NCBI GenBank assembly: GCA_000226015.1
Contig: JH155225.1
Coordinates: 175,653 to 239,652 of the forward strand
DNA from: Mnemiopsis leidyi
Taxonomy: Eukaryota > Ctenophora > Tentaculata > Lobata > Bolinopsidae
Direction: 5' to 3'
Length of the DNA stretch: 64,000 bases
Shown here: positions 11,397 to 23,600 of the stretch, one piece after another
How positions within the stretch are numbered: position 1 is the first letter of the stretch
Layout: every line of letters begins with the position of its first letter
Made by a program: the position numbers and the translations under genes
The notes under the pieces: model-generated
Told to the model about the DNA's origin: nothing
Databases searched by the model: none
The model's input: only the letters and a program-made list of their open reading frames with translations

Positions 11397-11810
11397 GAAA
11401 TTGAACGACCTTTCAAAGTTGTAAAGGGATTGGGAAAACCACATCATGCGAAGTACTATCCCGTGCCGTCGATATTGGGCTAAAATCGATTAAAAAACCC
11501 TTATGAGTAATAACATAAACACGCTTCATGCTGCTTTTACATTGTACAAGTTTTTTTGCAGTGATCCCGGAAATCGTGTAAGATAAACTTAGTTTCAACA
11601 GTACGTTCATGTACATTAATCGTCATATTATAGTGTGTAAGAAACAACACGACACTAAACAAGAACACCAAGAAACTAAACAGGAAAAACACTTTTCGAA
11701 TATCATTACATGGAGGACAGGTACCTTCAAGTCATATTCGCACACTGAAAACAAAACCACCACCTCACAGAACATACTATTTAGCTTGAATACATACCGG
11801 TACTTATCAC
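11397..11810. promoter_or_regulatory. Duplicated 5' flank of sulfotransferase copy 1 (putative promoter region)
   Basis: This block starts attgaacgacctttcaaag and matches 17876-18345, upstream of copy 2, with few differences except a roughly 70 bp indel. Similarity stops abruptly after acataccggtac. Its retention in both copies suggests that the promoter was duplicated with the gene. No TATA box or named factor site can be assigned. Confidence 0.45.
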
Positions 11811-12054
11811 CGTCTAATGGATAGTAGTAGAGTAACCCACTGATGTAAATGTCTAGAATTATCTGCCCTTACTATGATAACAAGACCAATAATACAAATA
11901 CACAATTCTTTGTGTACTGGTTGTTGAACATAGAGTAAAAAATTGAAGAATAATTGGAGCACAACAGATCCTTGCATAACATGTTGCCATGAGACTTTGA
12001 AATTGAGTGTGACGGAGGAGAACTAACAAAACTCTTAACAAAACACGTGACTTC

Positions 12055-13200
12055 CCCGGTCCCCCATTACCAAGACAAGTCACAAGTGACTTCCCACATC
12101 ACCGAGACACTTTTTAAGCACAATTTTGCCATAAGCACCCCAAACTTTAACAACTCTGTTACTGAGTAAAATACCTCATCAAATATTACAGCTTCATGCC
12201 CCACTAGCACTAGCAGGGGCCGGGATTGGATAGTTATGTCTGATCTTGAGGGGCAGCTAAAATTTCTCTCTGAAATCACTGAGACCCGTTTGAGACCTTT
12301 TCTGGTAATTTACTCCAGGCCAGCAAGAACAGTTCTCTGGTGGGAACCAACAGTGCCATCTGAGGAGTGCATAGCAGAATCTCATGAGTGCAAGCTAGAC
12401 CGTTACAACCTTCTAAAACCTGAGATTCAAGGGAAAGGCTGGCGCTGTTACAATTTTACGGTCGAAGTAGGATCAGCTCGTGGAGTTGTTGCCATAAGTT
12501 TGGAAAAAGCAGCCAGGAGAGTTGGCTTCAAAGGTAGGTATCTGAAGAAGCTGGTGAGGGACAGTGGCAAGGAGGCTGCTCACTGTTCAAGGTTGATCTA
12601 CTTGTTGTACTTGTCGAGGAAGAAGGAGTGGGAGTTTAGGGAAGTTGGAGCATGAGGGTTCACTTAACATATGAGTTGCCAATAACAATAAGTTATCTCA
12701 TCACCAATTGCGAGCTCTGGCTGGATTCTCAAGTGACTCTCGAATCAGATGGTGGTCCTAGGTTGGACTGCTGGGGCGCCTGACAGAACACCAATGAAAG
12801 CCCCGAAACGGTGTCAGGTTTGTGACTGATGATTCTTATTCAAGCTCCATGAGTATACTTTAGCATCACCCTTCGCTAAGCTGACTGGACTGCGACTGAG
12901 GGCTAATATATGCTGAACTTCTGCTAAACCTGAAGTCGGTTGGGTTCAGTGAATATGTGCGAGTCGATGCAGAAGTAGGGTATTGCGTACTACTACCTAG
13001 GAGGCACAGTCAGGTTGGATGTCTGCTTACTGACTGATAAATGAGAAGGTATATCTGTATTTCGCTGCTAGTGACGCAGTCCCTGGTCTAACAGTCAGGG
13101 CTTCTCTGTCTTTGTACCGTTGGGCTAGTGGAACCCGCAAGGGGGACATAAATAGGTTGGAGGGTAGTTTGCTACATGGAGAGTGGTGATTTGAAGAAGC
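12055..13200 (+). mobile_element. LINE 3' remnant with degenerate C-terminal nuclease-like domain
   Basis: The frame 12236-12655 encodes MSDLEGQLKF..., then LRPFLVIYS, VLWWEPTVPSEE, KGWRCYNFTVEVGSARG and ARRVGFKGRYLKK. From memory, this follows a domain found at the end of many invertebrate reverse-transcriptase proteins, where the blocks read RPDIV..., ELTVPWEE and VEVGCRGF. The expected Asp in RPD is Phe here, and L is P in the second block, so it is probably inactive. Stops interrupt the upstream frame. The following 500 bp look like the element's 3' tail and include a CCTGACA/TGTCAGG stem near 12780-12820. Family is uncertain. Confidence 0.5.
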
Positions 13201-13433
13201 AGTTTTTGGTTAGGAGGGAAGAAAGTTTCTGTATGCTGTATAGCATGGGCCATTTCGCAGTTCAAAACTGTTTTCTCAACTCTTGTCAGACGAAAGAGCT
13301 GATCGCTTCAAGGTGATTTGATTCACTTTGCGAGATGAGTTCTCTTCTTTAACTTAAAACATAATAATTGAAAAAATTGCTCTTTATATCTATGATTAAA
13401 TCTATAAAATGAAAAATATTATATCATTATATC

Positions 13434-14247
13434 TATGCATGACAAGATAAACGCACTACTTTGAACTATAGTTTCATGTAGACCAATCGTCAGCAAAGAA
13501 ACTAATCAAACAACTATCACAATGGTAATGAGATGTGCTGCTCCTTTATAAATCTGTGTTATTTAGAAACTTTAAACTTAATTGCAAGAAACTTTAAACT
13601 TAATTGCAACTATTACTAACTATTTGAACACAAGTATTTACAAAAATTTACAAATTAACAACTGTACATTAAAATTAAAATGATTACAGGCACTTTCTTA
13701 ATAGGAGTTTGTTCATGTGCCTGCACTTGTTTAGAATTTCTCTCCTTTTATTTAGCAAGTTTTCGTGTTTGCTGGTTAAAATGCAGAGTTTTTCTGTAAG
13801 GCACAAGTCGCAGGCTCTCATACAATTTAAAATGGACTATCCTCAGACACGGCCAGCCATACAGAGGTGGAATGAGAGCCTGCGACTTGTGCCTTACAGA
13901 AAAACTCTGCATTTTAACCAGCAAACACAAAAACTTGCTAAATAAAAGGAGAGAAATTCTAAACAAGTGCAGGCACATGAACATTGAACAAGCTCCTATT
14001 AAGAAAGTGCCTGTAATCATTTTAATTTTAATGTACAGTTGTTAATTTGTAAATATTTGTAAATACTTGTGTTCAAATAGTTAGTAATAGTTGCAATTAA
14101 GTTTAAGGTTTCTTTTAAATAACACAGATTTATAAAGGAGCAGCACATCTCATTACCATTGTGATAGTTGTTTGATTAGTTTCTTTGCTGACGATTGGTC
14201 TACATGAAACTATAGTTCAAAGTAGTGCGTTTATCTTGTCATGCATA
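13434..14247. mobile_element. Foldback element, 814 bp, arms of about 380 bp
   Basis: The left arm 13434-13821 and right arm 13872-14247 are near-exact inverse copies around a 50 bp spacer (13822-13871). Differences are few: a duplicated aagaaactttaaacttaatt in the left arm and scattered single bases. The same 16 bases (atatcattatatctat) occur at 13421-13436 and 14302-14317, a possible target duplication if the element extends about 55 bp beyond the right arm. Overlapping open frames on both strands simply mirror the palindrome. High arm identity implies recent formation or gene conversion between arms. Confidence 0.9.
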
Positions 14248-14329
14248 ATGCTCCAGTATTTTGTTGAGCACTTTAGTTTGCAATCTTCCAATTGAAACTA
14301 CATATCATTATATCTATAAACAATTTTGA

Positions 14330-14490
14330 GATATAATTGCCAACCCTATACAAGTGACTTTCCCCATCACCAAGACACTTCTTAACCAAAATTTGGCCAT
14401 AAACACCCCAAATTTTAACAACTCTGTTGCTGAGTAAAAGACCTCATCAAACATTGCAGCTTCATGCTCTACTAGTACTAGCAAACAAAA
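14330..14490 (+). repeat. Second copy of the LINE segment seen at 12055-12230
   Basis: Aligned by eye, this block (accaagacacttctt..., aactctgttgctgag...) is about 80% identical to 12065-12225 and lies in the same orientation. Similarity ends at the actagYactagca phrase. The pair brackets the foldback element. Confidence 0.7.
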
Positions 14491-15234
14491 TGCCGTGCAT
14501 GCTCTCAAAGACTCACCAAAACCTTTTTTGGTAGCGGCACTCACTGACTGCTTTCAGCGCCGAAAGCAGCAACTCTCAGTGTGGATGCACACTTGGAAGG
14601 AGATTTCTACTGGAGCCCGGCTGGCTTGCAAAACATCCTCAACTCATGGCTAAAACTATATAGACCTATAACCAAACCAAACAACAGAATCTCAGTCATA
14701 TCCCCCTTACGAAATGAGACTCGGAGAAGAATGGGCAGGTTGGCTGTTCTTCTCGGGACGACTTAAATAAACAGCCAACAATACCATCGCTGCCCGGACT
14801 CGCTGGCTAATATCTTTCTCCTAGGGTTACGGATTGAAACCGTCAGGTACCCAACCAACTACTTGTATAAATTAACTGCAGCGTTACTTATAAGATAGTG
14901 CAAACTGCAAAGTTTAGTAAACGGATGAATGATTGAACAGAACTCTAGCTCGCATAGCACACATTGTTTGATGATGTCTTCAAAATTCGTCTCAAATATT
15001 TATTAAAGCTGTACACTTTGCTGTGGGATCATGGTCTACAGACTACAGTTCATCGCCACTTTTGACAGCAAGACGGACGTGAGTATAGAGTTGTCATCAG
15101 TAAAACCTACAACTAGTTTATCTGGGGTGTCGTGTCCTAGTGATGTAGGGAGACTAGGTAGGTTCAGAAAACCAAAATATGTTAAAATAATTACAATACA
15201 TAGCTTATCTGTTGCTCCCTAGGCCCAACAACCT
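14491..15234. other. Unassigned repeat-like sequence
   Basis: No gene is recognised. A GC-richer block at 14580-14830 stands out from the AT-rich surroundings and may be part of the adjoining mobile element, but no domain can be read in any frame. Confidence 0.35.
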
Positions 15235-15375
15235 GTACGACTTTTTTAACGTGCTATGTGATAAATGTACGACTTTTCTAACGTGCTATGTGATAGATGT
15301 ACGACTTTTTTTAACGTGCTATGTGATAAATGTACGACTTTTCTAACGTGCTATGTGATAAATGTCAGACTTTTC
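15235..15375. repeat. Minisatellite, 32 bp unit x about 4
   Basis: Units of gtacgacttttYtaacgtgc plus atgtgataaat repeat four times, with variation in the T run. Confidence 0.9.
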
Positions 15376-15649
15376 TAAACACTGACCGGATTTCTGTGAT
15401 AAAGTCTAGGGTACACTTTTGTTTTAGAAATATTGAATAAACCGATTATAATTTCATCCACAAAATTTTATCTAACAAATCAACTTACATTTTTGTACAG
15501 AATCTCAAAAGCATTAATTTCTCGACATGAGAATGAAATGAATGACGTAACCAGATAGATATAGTGAAAAATGGAAGAATAATATATAACAATTAATAAA
15601 AATTTTCGGTGTACAATGGGATCAGAGCGCTACAGGGATTTCAATCTGT

Positions 15650-17821
15650 TCATATTTTCACGGTTGGGTCTATAGTTGGCTGGGTCCCTGGTTCTTGAGT
15701 CACACGGTCCACGTTGGTTTTTATCAATTCTCCAAACTCTTTCTCGATGTCTTGGTCAAAATCAAGGTAAGGAAAGTTACGATTGTCGAGTTTGCTGTAT
15801 CCCATCAAGACGAAGTCCCATAAAAAGTACCCGTACAGTTTCTTCATGAGTTCGGGACCAATAAGACTGTAATATCTGAAATTGGAGATGTTTTAAGGGC
15901 CTGGCTGAGTATATAACTGTACTTCTAGATCGGTGCGGCCCGACAAATTGAACCTCCGAGGTCTGATAACTGTTGTAGCAAGAATCTTAGGGGTTCAATT
16001 TCTCCGCAACTGCTGCCTGAGACAGAAAGTCCAATTTTTGGATCAGTTAATTCTGTTTCTAATTTAATTACCGAGTTAGTATAACTCTCTCAAATTTTGA
16101 TAAACTGATATTCACGATTAACGTACCCCTTCGTTCTCTGTAGAGTTGACATGCCCTCATCCTTACCCTCATCTGTTCTGGAACCAGGGAAATCTAGTCC
16201 TGTATTGTTTGTATGTTCTCCTACGATTTGTATCTGATCGTTCGTTGTTTCCGTCTGTTTGGAAGAGAAGTTTATAATGGAGATTTCAACTGAGAAGCGT
16301 TGCCTTAGTTGGAACAATTTATATTATCTTAATGAAGTGATACTGAAACATTCCAGCAACGCAGTATACTTACTTGTAAGATCATGTCATAGGGGAAGTC
16401 GCAAATCTTCATTTTGTTCCATTGCGGGGTAAAGTGATGATTTCTCAACTGTCGGAAAAGCAATTATTCGCCAAGATACTGTAAACATTTCAGTTTTGTC
16501 ACCTTACGGAATCATTTTTCAAGTGTTTGGAAAAAGCTACAATATGGTATCGTGAAGATATCTTTCTAATAATTCGTTGTAGCAGTTTTATCATGTAGCA
16601 GTAAAATATTTAACCTTTCCATCTACAACTGCCTCGACAAAAGCTGCATACTTTTCAGCGTCTGTGCTATTGATATTTAGATTCGGATTGTATTTCAGCA
16701 TTGGTGGCCTGATTCCTGTCTTTGATAACCTGAAACGACAAAAAATGATCTGCAGTCATAGAAGCACTTCGATAAAACACATTTGCTATCTCTGTGGGTG
16801 GATCATGTTAAAAGACAATTTTCATTATCTTGTTTTCCTGATCGTACAGAAAATATATGTATATATATATATTCTATCGTAATACCCATTTAAATCGTAC
16901 CTTTGAACTTTGTCCCTATATCCAGACAACAGTTTTGTTATTGGATTCCTTACCACCGTAACTTTAAACATAGGATCCACCGCTTCCATTAGCGTCCTGT
17001 TAGGAGATGATTTTCTGTTAGCTGCAGTTTGGTAATTATCCCGAAGTGGTGTTTGATCACAGCATCACTTAATATGGTTAGCTAATTAAGTAATGGTTAA
17101 GGGAACAAACTAAAATCTACAGGGAAGTAACTATCATTTCGGGTTTCATGACACTGGCAGAAACTTTCTCCTATATTTGAGCTTATCGAATTTTGTCGCT
17201 GAGGAAATGAAAAATGACTTACGCTTCACGGCCGAGTTTCTGCGTTGCTGCATCGAAAAGCGATTGTACTTTGCCGTACTTCCCCATCTGGTGAACGTGT
17301 TTTATTTCGTTGTACGGTCTAGGATCCCCCTGCATCTTGTTAATCCATCTTTTGAAGGAAGAGGATCCTGTTTTAGGATTACTTGCGTACACTAACTTGT
17401 GTTCTTTCCAATTTTTTGGTACAACGATTTTTCTTGGTTTCGCTGCTTCCCCAGGTTCCACTGTTAATTTTCCATACTTCTTACACTGTTTGTGAATGAA
17501 GTCCAAAAATTCTTGTCTGTCCTTTATATGAGAATCTGACCGATGGATTTTTTCGAGCTTTATCTCTTCTTCAAGTTGTGTTTCCACTAATATTAGTTCT
17601 GGGATATAGGCATGGCTTGGGATCGATGTTGCTTTGACAATCGGAAAAGGTCAAGTAACAAAAAAGATGAATATTGGAACAATTTCAATAGAGATAAATC
17701 AACAGAAGAAGAAACCTTTTTCCAGTCCATTGTATCTCTGATTGACAGCCACTACCAAAAAACATAGAAAGATTCCAATCACGGACGCTACAACAGCTAA
17801 CTGTTTTTTCGTTGTAAACAT
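15650..17821 (-). CDS. Carbohydrate sulfotransferase (CHST8-14 type), copy 2; open through all exons
   Basis: Seven exons: 17716-17821, 17223-17631, 16901-16996, 16615-16729, 16374-16448, 16127-16254 and 15650-15875. They total 1155 bp, in phase at every junction, and give 384 residues. The order is cytoplasmic tail, signal anchor (LAVVASVIGIFLCFLVVAV), stem, 5'-PSB loop in exon 2 (NPKTGSSSFKRW), 3'-PB motif in exon 3 (VVRNPITKLLSGYRDK), and a conserved C-terminal domain with PQWNKMKICDFPYD and NFPYLDFDQDIEKEFG-type blocks. NxS/T sites occur (NINST). The predicted role is PAPS-dependent sulfation of a glycan in the Golgi lumen; the acceptor is unknown. The donors after exons 1 (GTTTCT) and 4 (GTTAAA) are weak compared with copy 1. 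The last exon and exon 2 are nearly identical to copy 1. Confidence 0.9.
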
Positions 17822-17875
17822 GTCTGCAGGACATTGTGTTATTTATTGTTGTCCGAGACCGACTATTTTCCTAAT

Positions 17876-18345
17876 TGAACGACCTTTCGAAGTTGTAAAG
17901 GGGTTTGGAAAACCACATCATGCGAAGTAGCCTAGCCCGTGTTGTCCATATTAGGCTGCCTACATTTGTATTTAAATCTGATAAGATTCCAAACGCAAAA
18001 CCATTGGACATGTTAGTGTAAGTCGAAATCGATTAAAAAAACCCTTATGAGTAATAACATAAACACGCTTCATGCTGCTTTTACATTGCACAAGTTTTTT
18101 TTCGCAGTGTGTGTTCCCGAACATCGTGTAAGATAAACTTAGTTTCAACAGTGCGTTACATTGATCGTCATATAGTTTGTAAGAAACAACACGTCACAAA
18201 ACTAGAACAACACGAAACTAAACAAAAAACACTTTTCGAATATTATCACATGGAGGACGGATATCGTCAAGTCATATTATAGCACAGTAAAACAAAACGA
18301 CCACCTCACAGAACATACCATTTAGCATGAATACATACCGGTACA
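17876..18345. promoter_or_regulatory. Duplicated 5' flank of sulfotransferase copy 2 (putative promoter region)
   Basis: This is the partner of 11397-11810. It lacks the 147 bp MITE found in copy 1 and carries about 70 extra bases around 17955-18025. The homology ends at acataccggtac. Confidence 0.45.
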
Positions 18346-18452
18346 AACATGTCTGCCAAACAGATAAACTTTGAGTTTGAGTTAAACCCGTCAGTGCAAA
18401 AAATCATAACAACTTGGCAAAACTTGTCGTATCGTGATATATTGTGAACCAC

Positions 18453-18825
18453 TGCAAAAAATTTATATGGCGGTAGGATTCTAACTTTAATTAAGAATCG
18501 TTCTAACCGAAATTTTTCTGACAAACGAAATTCAAATGCAATATCTTTGCGATTTTTAGTTTTTTCGGTTGAAACTTTACAGCTTTCGTTTAGAATTAGA
18601 CGTTATTTTGCGGTTTAGAACTTATTTTTTCGTCTGGAAAAGTAGAAACTGATGAGATTTTTCTGTTAAAAACTGATGTTTCCGATCACAGAACGATGTT
18701 ATTTTTCGGCTAGATACTGATGTTTCGGTAAAAAAATGGATGGCCGCTAAAAATCGATTCTAACCGAAAAATACTTCTGGCCTAAATTTTATAAATCGTC
18801 CTACCAGTAAAAGAAAATTTTTTGC
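18453..18825. mobile_element. MITE family B, most complete copy (373 bp)
   Basis: The ends are inverted: TGCAAAAAATTT...GTAGGA at the left and the complement at the right, with sub-terminal similarity continuing for about 40 bp. The interior repeats degenerate motifs of the type aactgatgtttcggt / gttagaa. Relatives lie at 36673-36900 and 39769-40161. No coding capacity. Confidence 0.75.
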
Positions 18826-20633
18826 ACCTATCTACAAATACAAGCATTACTCATAAAAGCGAGGAATAGCCCGACACTCGACAGTGACTGAAAGTATAAA
18901 AAATGCAAACTCACCAAAAAAGACTATTCTTTATTTAGTTGAGGGAGTCGCCTTTGTTGTACTCCCACTTGATACGTTAACAAGACACATTAGTTGATGA
19001 TGTCTTGGTGGTTAAATCATTAGTACTCTGGTGTATCGCCTAAGCCGGCTTTTCCATACGTTTTCAGAAGCATGGCCCATCTCTCTTGACGCTGGACTGC
19101 CGATCTCTGCATTACCAAGCGTGCTCATAAGTATCAATATAAATAATTTGACTGGACCATTGTCTTATCTCACTGTTACTGCTCCTAAACTTTCAACTTT
19201 CTCGTTTTTGTTATTGAACTGCGGGGGGTGTAATTATCAATTGTCTTCTTTATATGATAACAGAATAGCTGTGGCCGGCTCGAGCTGATTAGACACATTT
19301 GAAGATGAGCACTGCAGATACGTAGTATAGTAACGTGGTGCACGTGTTTTGATGTTGCACCTGCAGCTTCTGGTTGTTCAGTTTAGATGTCCTTATAATG
19401 TAGATGTCCTTATACTTATATACTGCCGAGGAGGTCAAATTTAGTACCGTATTGAAAAAGATTGATGTCATCCCATTTCGATCTTTAACATTATATTTGG
19501 TCTTTTTCAGCCTACAAGTACAACAAGTAAGAAAATAGGTGTCTCCAAATTGGAATGACAACAACCATTTCTTGCAGAAGTGCAGAACGTACTCTGCGGG
19601 GATGAATACGGCAGTGAGAACGTAATAGTAATAAAATGTTGTCTAAAATGTTTGGCTAGGAGTTGGAACTGTCTACCTCGGAAAATTGTCTTGTTATTAA
19701 ACAAACAACAACAATTTTAATTTTAATTGATCAACAATTACACACCAAACGCACACACACAAAATAGTTTGTAGAAATATCATTAAAATATCAATGCTCT
19801 CAGCTGCTTTGTTACTTATACTTCACAAATAGAACTACTTGCTCCTGTTTTCAGTTTGACACAAGGACTACACCATATCTCCGCCGCAGCGTCTAATATG
19901 TTATTGTAATTGTGAATATCTGGTGGCTCTGCCGTAGCGTCCACCTTTTCTGGAAAGCTCCGCTGTAGTACGAAACCTCCGTCGTAGCGTCCTCCGCCGT
20001 AGCGTCCTCTGCCGTAGCGTCCTATAGTTATACCTAACTCAAGTTCTGACGTTCAGCATGAAGTACTTGGGTCTTTAAAGTTAAGATATAATCGCAGACA
20101 TAAAACAATTTTATGGCGGTATAGTGGTAATTGGATATGGAAACACAAAAACATTGTAATTATAATAGACAATCACATGGCTCATGAAACCGGCAACTTA
20201 TAACAATAAGTATTACAACTCGTTGTCATATACAGGTTCAAATTTTTAACACTTCGACTTAATAACACAAAACGTATAACACTTAACACAAAACTGAAAT
20301 AATCAATAATATTAAAAACTGTAATAATCTAAATATTATTATTACTAAATGGCAATGTTGAAAACGTTGAAAATCATTATGCAATGTTGAATTTTTTCAC
20401 ACTTAATCACACAAGTTTAATCTGCTCGAAACTTGCGTTGGCGAAAATCTACGAAAATGAACTGTATACAGTAAAAAGTTTCCCTTTTGTTTAGTTAAAC
20501 CGAGCTTCAGCAATAATTTTATAGGAGTTCTATAAAATTAAACAGTGAATAAATAATCGATGTAAAAAACCGCCGTGCTTCTTCAAAAAAGACAGATATA
20601 CAATATACATGTGTTGGTAATGTTCGTGATCAA
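18826..20633. other. Intergenic spacer between sulfotransferase copies 2 and 3
   Basis: AT-rich, with CA-rich and AAC-rich short tracts near 19700-19765. The open frames at 19031-19288 (plus) and 19289-19704 (minus) have no domain signature. No gene is called. Confidence 0.4.
19930..20022. repeat. Minisatellite, about 15 bp unit (gccgtagcgtcctcY)
   Basis: Three clean tandem units at about 19980-20022 are preceded by two or three degenerate ones (gccgtagcgtccacc and similar). Confidence 0.75.
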
Positions 20634-23600
20634 TCACGGGTTTTGTGATGGGCTTTCTGTCGCTGCTTCTTCTTGGCCCATTTCTCCCTTTACAAGTTCT
20701 CCAAACTCCTTATCAATATCCTGATTAAAGTCCAGATAAGGAAAGTTGGGGTTATCCAGTTTTGTGTAGCCTAGGAGGATGAAGTCCCACCGAAAGTAGT
20801 GATATAGTTTCTCCATAAGTTCTGGTCTTACTTTTGAGTAGAACCTGCGGGGTTATTAATGCGTGATTGTTAAGAAAGGAAACTAAAAGTATCCAGGAAC
20901 ATAAATAGTCGGTGGGGATTGGAACAAGTTACTGGGTAAAAAGTTAAAAAGACATCTAAAATCCCAATCAGTGGTCACATGTGCTATCTTTAAGCATTAA
21001 GTGCATTATAGAGTATATTTGTTAAGCATTTCACTCAGCCCTATGAATTCTGACATTATTATGACTCAACCCTGTGAATTCTGACATTATTATTATGACT
21101 CAACCCTGTGTATTCTGACAGTATTATGTCACAACCCTGTGTATTCTGACATTATTATGACTCAACCCTGTGTATTCTGACATTATTATGACTCAACCCT
21201 ATGTATTCTGACATTATGATTTCTGTACGTACTCGTGCGCTAGATGAACTGTGGCCACACTATCATACCCCTGCTCACTTCTGGAACCAGGGAACTCGAA
21301 TTCCTGCGTGTGAGTTTTCTCCTGAACTTCTTTTATCTGCTGATTTGTTGTCTCTGTCTGAGATATAGAGTGTTTGTAACAATCTGCTGTGAAAAGTTTC
21401 AACTGTTACTTTTTAGATTTGTCCTTGCATCTGTATTTTTGGGCTTTTGCTAGTAGGAAAGTAAGATTCTTAGGGAATATTTTATTTTCAAAACATGCTG
21501 TAAAGAATACCAAGCGAAGTCTATTTTCGAACTGACTTGCATAATCATGTCGTAGGGGAAGTCACACACTTTCATCTTCGACCATTGGGGTGTAAAGTGC
21601 ACGTTCTGGATCTGATGTTGGCAGTTTTGTTTGAGAAATTATCGATATAATCAGAATGAATCTTACAATTTCAGCCAGCATTTTGGTCGAAATGCATAAG
21701 CACATTAGTGTGTTAGCAGGAAAGCAAAATTTGCCACCGATATCAATTGTTTACTTTGGGCTTGGCAAACCTTTTTAGTTACTATTGCTTCAACAAATGC
21801 GGCATACTTTTCAGGATCCGTGCTGTTGATGTTCAAATCTGGATTGAACTGCATCATTGGTTCCTTAATGCCAGTACTGGTTCTCCTGAAAGATTATTGT
21901 TACTGTGTTGTGTCATGTCGCTATCATGTGAGATATATAGACAAAATATTGCTAGATTACTGATTAGACATCGGTCTACAGGAGTCATACTGTAGAAGTT
22001 AAGACTAAAGATCCGCTCATTGAGTAAAGTTATTAGGGCTCAAACTAAATTCAACTAAATTAGTTACCTCAATATTTTGTCTCTGAATCCAGACATCAAC
22101 TTGGTCAGGGGATTTCTTACTGCAACAACTTTGTAGAGGGGTCTAGCTGCGTCTATCAACTGTCTGATGTGTGATTGGTGTTGAATTTGAAAAACATAGT
22201 TATCAACTTTATTGTTTATTAGTTTTCATTATTATAGCAGAACCACCGTACCCAATTGGAGCGGAGATCAGACAGCAGTCTAGATGACATATTGTTTCTG
22301 TTAGAACTGATTTGTACATGACATCGCGGTGATATTGACCAATGAGTTGAATCTAAAACACACTAATTGACTAAATAAATGCAAGTGTAAACAAGTCCAA
22401 CTCACGCCTCTCTGCCAAGATCTTCTTCTACCCAATCAAACACTTCGCTCAACTTCCCATACTTGCCCATTGCGTGAACGTTTGTTATGGAAGCGTACGG
22501 CCGCTCATCCCCCTGAATTCTGTTATACCATTTTTTGAAGGAAGTTAGAGCCAGTCTTCGGGTTGCTTGCATATAAAATCCGGTGCTCTCTCCAGTTTTT
22601 AGGCACTACCAACAATCTCGGTTTTTTAGCTTCCCCGGGGAGTGCCGTGGTTTTATTGTACTTCTCACACTGCTGATGTACAAAGTCCAGGACCTGCTGA
22701 GTGTCCTTGACGTGAAGGTTTGAGTCTGGTATCTTGTGTTTGGGTTCTAGGTTTGCTGCTTGAGGACCTTTGCCACGTGGGTAGATTGTGACGGAGGGTT
22801 GAGGAGATGATATGGCGAGGTCTATTACTTTTTTCTCCTGTCGGACGGTGTAACGGTTAGTCGTTAGGTAGAGAACATGTTTTTATATATGATCCGGCAT
22901 TCACACGTTTGCAATTTAATGTTGAAACACTCGATGAAGATTGATGACTGTGCTAAAGTTCACGGTTAATTTTTAATCGCTGGTCCGCTATACACTTTGT
23001 AACTGTTCAGGAAATCATTTCAGCTCCATTAGAACCTAACAAATTCGTTTATCTATACTGCCAATATCATTTGAAATTTCATAACTACCTCTTTTTTTGG
23101 AGGTTCTGGCTCCGTTTTTTCTATTTCTGTGTTCGTACCACTATCATCATCAGTATTATCACTGTTAACAACTTCACTTTTAATTTCGACTCTACTGTAT
23201 TCTGTAGGTGAGGGAGACAGGAATATGTTACTGCTGCCTGGGGGAATTTCAATATTTGGACATCTGCTTTATAACATTGGGAATTATTCAATATTCATTG
23301 CCACGTAGTTTCTTTACAACTTTTAATCGCAACCAAACCTAAGTCGTTTTACGCCTCTAAAGTTAGACTCTAAGTCATTGACGACAATTTTCAATAAACA
23401 TGACTTCGAATTGAGATTTACATATTCTAAATTGAATCTTGGGGCGAGTGACTGAGTGTTTTAATTTTACTTCTGCATCGGCACTCCTTCTACAACCAGG
23501 GATAAAGATGGATTTCATGTGACCCAGCAGCTTCATGTTTCGATTTTCATTGCTTTAACTTACCGATTTTCACGTGACCAGGAAAATGCTTGGATTGGTC

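Noticed and set aside
12780-12850. Possible hammerhead ribozyme (CCCCGAAACGG followed by GACTGATGATTC)
   Set aside because: The conserved cores are only about 17 bases apart, leaving no room for the two stems in any circular order.
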